Shown here piece after piece: positions 59,212 through 64,000 of a stretch of DNA of 64,000 nucleotides. The notes beneath the pieces were generated by a model that made no database searches, had not been told where the DNA came from, and saw nothing but the letters and a program-made list of their open reading frames with translations. The stretch is from Lolliginicoccus lacisalsi (GTDB lineage Bacteria; Actinomycetota; Actinomycetes; Mycobacteriales; Mycobacteriaceae). A program made the translations under genes and the position numbers. The stretch spans positions 145,288 to 209,287 of the forward strand of contig NZ_JACYWE010000003.1 of assembly GCF_014841105.1 (NCBI RefSeq), given 5' to 3'. How positions within the stretch are numbered: the stretch's first letter is position 1; each line of letters starts with the position of its first letter.

Positions 59212-60132
59212 ATGGCTCGTAAGAAGTCGGCGAAGCACGAAGGCGCGCACCCGGTGCGGGAGAAGAAGATGCCCCGGGGGCTGTATGAGCGCGAGCTCGA
59301 GCGGCTGCAGGCGGAGCTGGTGTCGATGCAGCATTGGGTGCAGGAGTCAGGCTCGCGGGTCGTCGCGATCTTCGAGGGACGTGACGCGGCCGGCAAGGGC
59401 TCGGCGATCAAGCGGATCACCGAGTACCTGAACCCCCGCCATTGCCGGGTGGTGGCCCTGCCCGCGCCTACGGAGCGGGAGCGCGGCGAATGGTACTTCC
59501 AGCGCTACATCAAGCACCTGCCCGCGGCGGGGGAGATCGTGCTGATGGACCGCTCCTGGTACAACCGGGCCGGCGTGGAACGCGTGATGGGCTTCTGCAC
59601 GACGGACGAGTATCGGCGGTTCCTGCACCAGGTACCGATCTTCGAGCGGCTGCTCGTGGAGGACGGCATCATCCTCAACAAGTACTGGTTCTCGGTGTCG
59701 GATGTGGAGCAGGAGCGGCGCTTCCATTCGCGGCTGAACGATCCGATGCGGCAGTGGAAGCTCTCGCCGATGGACTTGCAGTCGATCGTGCGGTGGGAGG
59801 ACTACTCGCGGGCGAAGGACGAGATGTTCGTGCAAACCGACATTCCCGAGGCCCGCTGGCACACCGTCGAGAGCGAGCACAAGCGCAACTCCCGCATCAA
59901 TGTGATCAATCATCTGCTGGAGTCGGTGCCGTACGAGCATGTGGAGCCACCGTCGGTGACGGTTCCGCCGCGGCCGGTGGCCCACAACTATGAGCGACCC
60001 CCGCGTGACCAGTTCCGCTATGTCCATGATCTTGCCGGTGACCTCATGCGCGGGGCCGCCGCGGCCACCAATGGGTCCGCGGGCAAGAAGGCCGCGAGCA
60101 AGAAGAGCACGAAGCAAGCAGCAGGGAAGTGA
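59212..60132 (+). CDS. ppk2: Polyphosphate kinase 2
   Basis: 306 residues. Walker A FEGRDAAGKGSAIK (54-67), Walker B LMDRSWYNRAGVERVMGFCT, lid arginines in SDVEQERRFHSRLNDPMRQWKLSPMDL. Single-domain PPK2, moving phosphate between polyphosphate and nucleotides. The C-terminal tail is Lys/Ala/Ser-rich (about 280-306) and basic, perhaps for binding polyphosphate or nucleic acid. Confidence 0.94.
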   Translation: MARKKSAKHEGAHPVREKKMPRGLYERELERLQAELVSMQHWVQESGSRVVAIFEGRDAAGKGSAIKRITEYLNPRHCRVVALPAPTERERGEWYFQRYIKHLPAAGEIVLMDRSWYNRAGVERVMGFCTTDEYRRFLHQVPIFERLLVEDGIILNKYWFSVSDVEQERRFHSRLNDPMRQWKLSPMDLQSIVRWEDYSRAKDEMFVQTDIPEARWHTVESEHKRNSRINVINHLLESVPYEHVEPPSVTVPPRPVAHNYERPPRDQFRYVHDLAGDLMRGAAAATNGSAGKKAASKKSTKQAAGK

Positions 60133-60142
60133 TCCACTACTG

Positions 60143-61225
60143 ATGAGCACCCCGCAGCCCAGCGCGCCCGCCGGTTTCCCCCGGCCCGGCGCCGTCCCGT
60201 ACCTGACCGTCAGCGGTGCCAGCGAGGCCCTCACCTGGTACTGCAAGGTGTTCGACGCCAAGATCCTGGGAACGCCCATCACCATGGAGGATGGCCGCAT
60301 CGGGCATGCCGAGCTCGCCATCGGCGACGGCGTGATCTATGTAGCCGAGGAATTTCCTGAGATGGGTCTCACCGCGCCCCGCACGGGCACCGCGTCGGTG
60401 AGCCTGATGATCCCTGTCGACGACCCCGATCTTGTCATGACGCACGCCCGCGAGGCCGGCGGCCGGGTCGAGCGGTGGACGTACGAGAGCCACGGCCAGC
60501 GCAATGCGTCCCTGATCGATCCGTTCGGGCATCGCTGGCTGCTCGCCGCCCCCCTTGGTGGCATCCTCCACCAGGGCGATGTCGCGGGATTCACCTTGTG
60601 CTGCCCCGATGCCGATATCGCGGCACGGTTCTACGGCGCCGTGCTCGGCGGGGAGACGACCCGGAACGGCAACGGCTTCGCGGTCACCAGCACCACCGTG
60701 CCCGTCCGCATCGAGGGCGGCCATCACCGCACCGTGCTGCGCTGCGCCTATGCCGTGCCGGACGTGGAGGCGGCCCGCCAGCGCGTCCTCGACGCCGGTG
60801 GAGCCGTGGAGGCCACCGTGTGCCACACCTACGATGGCGTTCCCTTCGAGCTGGTGGGTACTGATTCCGCGCAGCGCCGGCCCGCCATCAACGGCGAGGC
60901 GCCGGGAGATCCCGCGTACATCACCCTGGAAACCGACGATCCCGACCGGGCCCGCTTCTTCTACGAGCAGGTAGTTGGCTGGACGTTCGACGGCAGCGAG
61001 GACCGGGGCGGCTACGAGATGCCTGGCGTGCACCCAATGGCTGGTCTCACCCGGGCCGGGGCCACCACCATCACGCCGATGTGGCGCGTCGATGATGCTG
61101 TCGCGGCCTCGGAGCTCGTGACCAGCAACGGCGGCGAGATCCTCGCCGGGCCCGAGGCCCGCGAGTACGGCGTCGCAGCGCACTGCCGCGACCCCCAGGG
61201 CGGACGCTTCTACCTCGGCTCCTGA
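60143..61225 (+). CDS. Multi-domain VOC (glyoxalase/PhnB-like) protein
   Basis: 360 residues from the ATG at 60143. Domain 1 (about 15-135) is PhnB-like: VPYLTVSGASEALTWYCKVFDAK...LIDPFGHRW. Domain 2 (about 140-245) starts FTLCCPDADIAARFYGAVLGG. Domain 3 (about 255-360) starts YITLETDDPDRARFFYEQVVGW and ends CRDPQGGRFYLGS. Three VOC-type units in one chain are unusual; most have one or two. Likely metal-dependent or binding protein for a small substrate. It starts 10 bp after ppk2. Confidence 0.85.
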   Translation: MSTPQPSAPAGFPRPGAVPYLTVSGASEALTWYCKVFDAKILGTPITMEDGRIGHAELAIGDGVIYVAEEFPEMGLTAPRTGTASVSLMIPVDDPDLVMTHAREAGGRVERWTYESHGQRNASLIDPFGHRWLLAAPLGGILHQGDVAGFTLCCPDADIAARFYGAVLGGETTRNGNGFAVTSTTVPVRIEGGHHRTVLRCAYAVPDVEAARQRVLDAGGAVEATVCHTYDGVPFELVGTDSAQRRPAINGEAPGDPAYITLETDDPDRARFFYEQVVGWTFDGSEDRGGYEMPGVHPMAGLTRAGATTITPMWRVDDAVAASELVTSNGGEILAGPEAREYGVAAHCRDPQGGRFYLGS

Positions 61226-61285
61226 CCCGGCGCCGCTTCCTGGGGCAGAATCGGTAGCGCGAACCGCACGAAGGGAACCTGCCTC

Positions 61286-61963
61286 ATGCCATCGGTCATC
61301 CAGCACGCCCTCGGCGCCCGCTTCGAGCGCCTCCACCCCAAGGTGCAGTGGCGATTCGCGCTCGCCTCCTCCGACCATCGCCGCCAGATCGGCACCGGCG
61401 TGATGGAGGAGATGAGCCATTCGCTGGCCATCCCCGCGCCCATGGCCTGGATGCTGGGCGCGCGCCGCGTCGCGCCCGCCCACACCGGCTACGACATCCC
61501 GTTCACTGTCGAGAACTATGCCTACCTCGACGACGCGGGACGCGAGACCTATTCCTACGTCCGCAGCTTCGACTTCGGTCGCCGCACCAGCAAGATGGAC
61601 TCGGTGATGGTGCCCAGCAGCATCGGGGCGAGCGTCATCGACTATCTCGGTGCCGCGCCCGATATGGCTGTTCGCACGCAGGTTTGGGTCGATGCCGACG
61701 GGGGACTGCGCCTCACCAGCGGCCCGCCCCGATTCCTCGTGCCGCTCCAGCCGCGCCTGCCCGCGCTCGCTTCCGCCACCACAGAGGCGCGCGAATGGTG
61801 GGACGCGAAGAAGAAGCGCCACGGCATCCAGGTGGAGGTGCGCAACCCGGTGCTCGGGCGCATGTTCTTCTACCTCGGGCACTTCACTGTCACCGAGGAG
61901 GATTGCCCGCCCGGCCGCATACCCGCGCGGGCCCGCACCAAGCGGCTTGTCACCGCCGAGTAG
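61286..61963 (+). CDS. DUF4166 family protein
   Basis: 225 residues. FERLHPKVQWRFALAS at the start, IPFTVENYAYLDDAGRETYSYVRSFDF, MVPSSIGASVIDYLG and EVRNPVLGRMFFYLGHF match the DUF4166 fold, seen alone or fused to saccharopine-dehydrogenase-like proteins. Function unknown; a lipocalin/START-like ligand pocket is plausible. Ribosome site GAAGGGA. No signal peptide. Confidence 0.8.
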   Translation: MPSVIQHALGARFERLHPKVQWRFALASSDHRRQIGTGVMEEMSHSLAIPAPMAWMLGARRVAPAHTGYDIPFTVENYAYLDDAGRETYSYVRSFDFGRRTSKMDSVMVPSSIGASVIDYLGAAPDMAVRTQVWVDADGGLRLTSGPPRFLVPLQPRLPALASATTEAREWWDAKKKRHGIQVEVRNPVLGRMFFYLGHFTVTEEDCPPGRIPARARTKRLVTAE

Positions 61964-62007
61964 GCGGGCTGGCTGCGCGGGGGTGTTGGCTGCGGGGGTG
62001 TTGGCTG

Positions 62008-62076
62008 CAAACGCGATAGAAACCGCGGAAAATCCGCCCTAGTTTCTATCGCGTTTGGCGATTTCCGGTGCGTTTG
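62008..62076 (+). repeat. Inverted repeat family 1, copy E
   Basis: Arms CAAACGCGATAGAAA (62008-62022) and its exact complement (62043-62057), 20-nt spacer, tail GCGATTTCCGGTGCGTTTGC. It lies 45 bp past the DUF4166 stop, between converging genes. A 27-bp direct repeat (CGCGGCCCGCCCAGCGGTCG plus 7 bp, two copies) follows at about 62112-62165. Confidence 0.92.
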
Positions 62077-62185
62077 CCGCCGTGGCCCACCTCGAGGCGC
62101 CCGCCACCTGCCGCGGCCCGCCCAGCGGTCGCCACCCGCCGCGGACCGCCCAGCGGTCGCCACCCTCAGGCCGGCCCCAGCGGAA

Positions 62186-62644
62186 CTACGACGCGACGGG
62201 GCGCCCGCTGATCATCGAGATGCGATTCCAGGAGTTGATCATCACCGCGATCCAGGAGACCGCGACGAACTGGTCATGCGACAGCACCATGCGGGCCTCC
62301 CGCACCACCTTTGCCGGCACGTCCTGATCCGGCAGCTCCGTGATCGCCTCGGCCAGCGACAGCGCCGCCCGTTCTAGCGAGGTGAACATTCCCGATCGGC
62401 GCCATAGTGCCAGCACCGCTAGGCGATCGCGGTCCTCGCCTGCCTCCACGGCCTCGGCCGAGTGATGCTGCAACGCATGCACGCACCCGTTGATCTGCGA
62501 CACCCGGATCTTCAGGAGCTCGGTCAGTCCGTGGGGGATCCCGGACTGGCGGGCGATCGTCGAGACCTCCTGGTTGAGCGAGATCAAGCCCAGATAGGTG
62601 CCCGACGAGGGATCCGCCACATCGACCCGATGATTTTCGCTCAT
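62186..62644 (-). CDS. Carboxymuconolactone decarboxylase / AhpD-like protein lacking the second Cys
   Basis: 152 residues from MSENHRVD (62644). GLTELLKIRVSQINGCVHALQHHSAEA (about 39-65) is the AhpD-like core; LSLAEAITELPD and VSWIAVMINSWNRI follow as usual. In AhpD-type peroxidase reductases the motif is CxxC...H. Here Cys54 is present but the second Cys is Ala57, so classic disulfide chemistry is not possible. His61 is kept. Possibly a one-Cys peroxidase or a binding protein. Confidence 0.85.
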   Translation of the reverse strand: MSENHRVDVADPSSGTYLGLISLNQEVSTIARQSGIPHGLTELLKIRVSQINGCVHALQHHSAEAVEAGEDRDRLAVLALWRRSGMFTSLERAALSLAEAITELPDQDVPAKVVREARMVLSHDQFVAVSWIAVMINSWNRISMISGRPVAS

Positions 62645-62733
62645 GGCACACCACCCTATTGCGTCGCTGCCGTTCCCGGGGCGGGGTAGCGTCGGTGCCG
62701 ACCCCACAGATACGGAAACGAAACGAGGACATC

Positions 62734-63777
62734 GTGCCGGATCATGCGCCCACCACCTCAGTGACGGCCCGGACGAGCCAATCGGCCGGGATCCTTGAGC
62801 TCGACAAGCCCAAGGCCCTCAATGCCCTCGATCTCGGCATGATCCGCGATCTGCAGAGCGCGCTCGATTCCTGGCGGGATGATGACACTGTCCGCTCGGT
62901 CATCATTCGCAGCGCCAGCCCGCGCGCGTTCTGCGCCGGCGGGGATATCCGTGCCATCCGCACCGCGGTGCTCGAAGGCCGGCACGACGATGCGCACGCG
63001 TTCTTCCGCGAGGAGTACAACCTCAACGAGACCATCGCGACGTATCCCAAGCCGTTCATTGCCCTGATCGACGGTGCCGCCATGGGTGGTGGCCTTGGTG
63101 TGTCCATCCACGGCAGCATCCGCGTGGTCACCGAGAACGCGCTGATGGCCATGCCCGAGACTGCTATCGGATTCTTTCCCGATATCGGTGCTAGCTACTT
63201 CCTGCCGCGGCTGGCGATCAACAATCATGGTGCTCTCGCGCTCGGCAAGTATCTCGGCATGACCGGCGCGCGCGTGCGTGCTGCCGATGCGCTCGCCTGC
63301 GGGCTTGCCACCCACCACGTGCCTAGCGCCCGCCTCGGCGAGCTTGCCGAGGCGCTTGCAGCGAGCACGGGCGATCCCGCCGCGGTGGTCGCGGAGTTTG
63401 CGACCGATCCGGGGCCGGCCCCGCTCGCCGAGATCCTCGACGAGGTGGAGGAGTGTTTCTCCGCCGCCACCGTCACCGGCATTATCGAGCGACTTTCCGC
63501 CGGTGGCTCCGAGTGGCATAGCGAGACCCTCGCTGCCCTCGAGGCGATATCTCCGCGCAGCGCATGGATCACCGCCCGCCTTGTCGAGCGCGGTGCGGTC
63601 GCCACGCTGCGTGAATGCCTCGACCGCGAGCTCGCGCTCACCGTGACCGTGACCCGGCACCCTGACTTCGCGGAGGGCGTGCGCGCGGTGCTCGTGGACA
63701 AGGACCGCCAGCCCGCGTGGACGCCCGCTACCCTTGCGGAGCTGGATCCGGCCGAGATCGACGCCGTGCTGCTCTAG
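62734..63777 (+). CDS. 3-hydroxyisobutyryl-CoA hydrolase-like enoyl-CoA hydratase family protein
   Basis: 347 residues from the GTG at 62734 (GAGGA upstream). Crotonase fold: FCAGGDIRAIRTAV (oxyanion hole), FREEYNLNETIATYPKPFIALIDGAAMGGGLGVSIHGSIRV, and MPETAIGFFPDIGASYFLPRL with catalytic Glu and Asp. The FFPDIGASYFLPRL segment and the 120-residue C-terminal domain are diagnostic of HIBYL-CoA hydrolases of valine degradation rather than plain hydratases. It is monocistronic and followed by a hairpin. Confidence 0.92.
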   Translation: MPDHAPTTSVTARTSQSAGILELDKPKALNALDLGMIRDLQSALDSWRDDDTVRSVIIRSASPRAFCAGGDIRAIRTAVLEGRHDDAHAFFREEYNLNETIATYPKPFIALIDGAAMGGGLGVSIHGSIRVVTENALMAMPETAIGFFPDIGASYFLPRLAINNHGALALGKYLGMTGARVRAADALACGLATHHVPSARLGELAEALAASTGDPAAVVAEFATDPGPAPLAEILDEVEECFSAATVTGIIERLSAGGSEWHSETLAALEAISPRSAWITARLVERGAVATLRECLDRELALTVTVTRHPDFAEGVRAVLVDKDRQPAWTPATLAELDPAEIDAVLL

Positions 63778-63875
63778 CAAGCAGATATTGCGTTCCTTGT
63801 GGCGACCGTGGCCGGAGTCGCCACGGATAGTTCACGCAGCTGCTACCTCTCGTCCCCAGCTGCCACCGATACCGC

Positions 63876-63907
63876 CTAGCTGCCACCGATATTTCGGTGG
63901 CAGCTAG
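63876..63907. terminator. Hairpin about 100 bp after the hydrolase gene
   Basis: CTAGCTGCCACCG (63876-63888) pairs perfectly with CGGTGGCAGCTAG (63895-63907), loop ATATTT. An extra copy of AGCTGCCACCGAT precedes it. No U-tract. Confidence 0.7.
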
Positions 63908-63914
63908 TGCTAGG

Positions 63915-63943
63915 GGTGGGAGGAGCCGGCTAGCGGTGGCAGG
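63915..63943. repeat. Diverged copy of the 20-bp minisatellite
   Basis: GGTGGGAGGAGCCGGCTAGC followed by GGTGGCAGG; matches the 53505-53653 unit at most positions, including the start of the next unit. Confidence 0.7.
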
Positions 63944-63960
63944 TGGTCGAGGCATGCTCG

Positions 63961-64000
63961 CTAGGGCTAGGGCTAGGGCTAGGGCTAGGGCTAGGGCTAG
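63961..64000. repeat. (CTAGGG)n hexamer tract running off the window
   Basis: Six full CTAGGG units plus CTAG up to the last base; the true length is unknown. No gene overlaps it within the window. Confidence 0.97.

Noticed and set aside
63961..64000. Chromosome telomere
   Set aside because: A hexamer array alone, beside normal genes, with no terminal protein gene or terminal inverted repeats, is not evidence for a linear end.

Overview
The window is one continuous stretch of high-GC actinobacterial chromosome. Gene order and content point to Mycobacteriales, the mycolic-acid group, outside the genus Mycobacterium itself. Positions 44.8-59.2 kb carry pmt(-), rsmI(+), pabB(-), metG(+), tatD, rpfB, rsmA, ispE, ABC-F. 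This matches the order known from Mycobacterium tuberculosis (the Rv1002c-Rv1011 neighbourhood). RpfB has the DUF348 x3-G5-Rpf layout of that order. DUF3558 lipoproteins, EspC-like type VII substrates, a PtpB-like phosphatase and a long GapB-type GAPDH fit the same group. I see no rRNA, tRNA, CRISPR array, insertion sequence or phage gene.

Layout. 0-1.4 kb: drug-type ABC exporter, cut by the window edge. 1.7-7.75 kb: a five-gene accessory operon: DUF3558 lipoprotein, EspB/PPE-like secreted protein, EspC-like protein, large WXG/TPR-region protein and a last lipoprotein. It looks like a type VII secretion cargo module, possibly toxin plus immunity, without any ESX core genes. 8-12.4 kb: small metabolic and hypothetical genes, a VOC pseudogene, an RGCVC-type mini-protein and an AbiEi/PD-(D/E)XK-like protein bounded by matching inverted repeats. 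12.6-15.8 kb: polyketide-type ABC exporter with a divergent GbsR/MarR regulator and a clear operator-promoter. 16-20.7 kb: a CstR-like (two-cysteine, no histidine) repressor, an MMPL transporter, a DUF302 protein and an MBL-fold rhodanese, tied together by four copies of a 16-bp operator; I read this as a reactive-sulfur regulon. 20.7-27.5 kb: sugar porter, a 1169-residue orphan and GapB-type GAPDH. 27.9-44.7 kb: VTT membrane protein, Nei glycosylase with Lhr helicase, oxidoreductase, SulP and BCCT transporters, PtpB-like phosphatase, an alpha/beta hydrolase with Asn at the nucleophile position, ArsC, a GntR regulator, two divergent DoxX genes and a secreted HNH nuclease. 44.8-64 kb: the conserved mycobacterial-type core, then PPK2, VOC, DUF4166, an AhpD-like protein and a 3-hydroxyisobutyryl-CoA hydrolase.

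The most unusual signal is in the non-coding DNA. Five copies of a 50-bp inverted repeat (15-bp arms, always a 20-nt spacer, with a conserved asymmetric 3' tail) sit 30-135 bp after a stop codon, always oriented with the upstream gene. A second family of two 68-bp inverted repeats also follows stop codons. Further long hairpins, a 20-bp minisatellite that recurs 10 kb away, and a (CTAGGG)n tract at the window edge add to this. Many operons start with a TAnnnT box 6-8 nt before the start codon, the signature of leaderless transcription.
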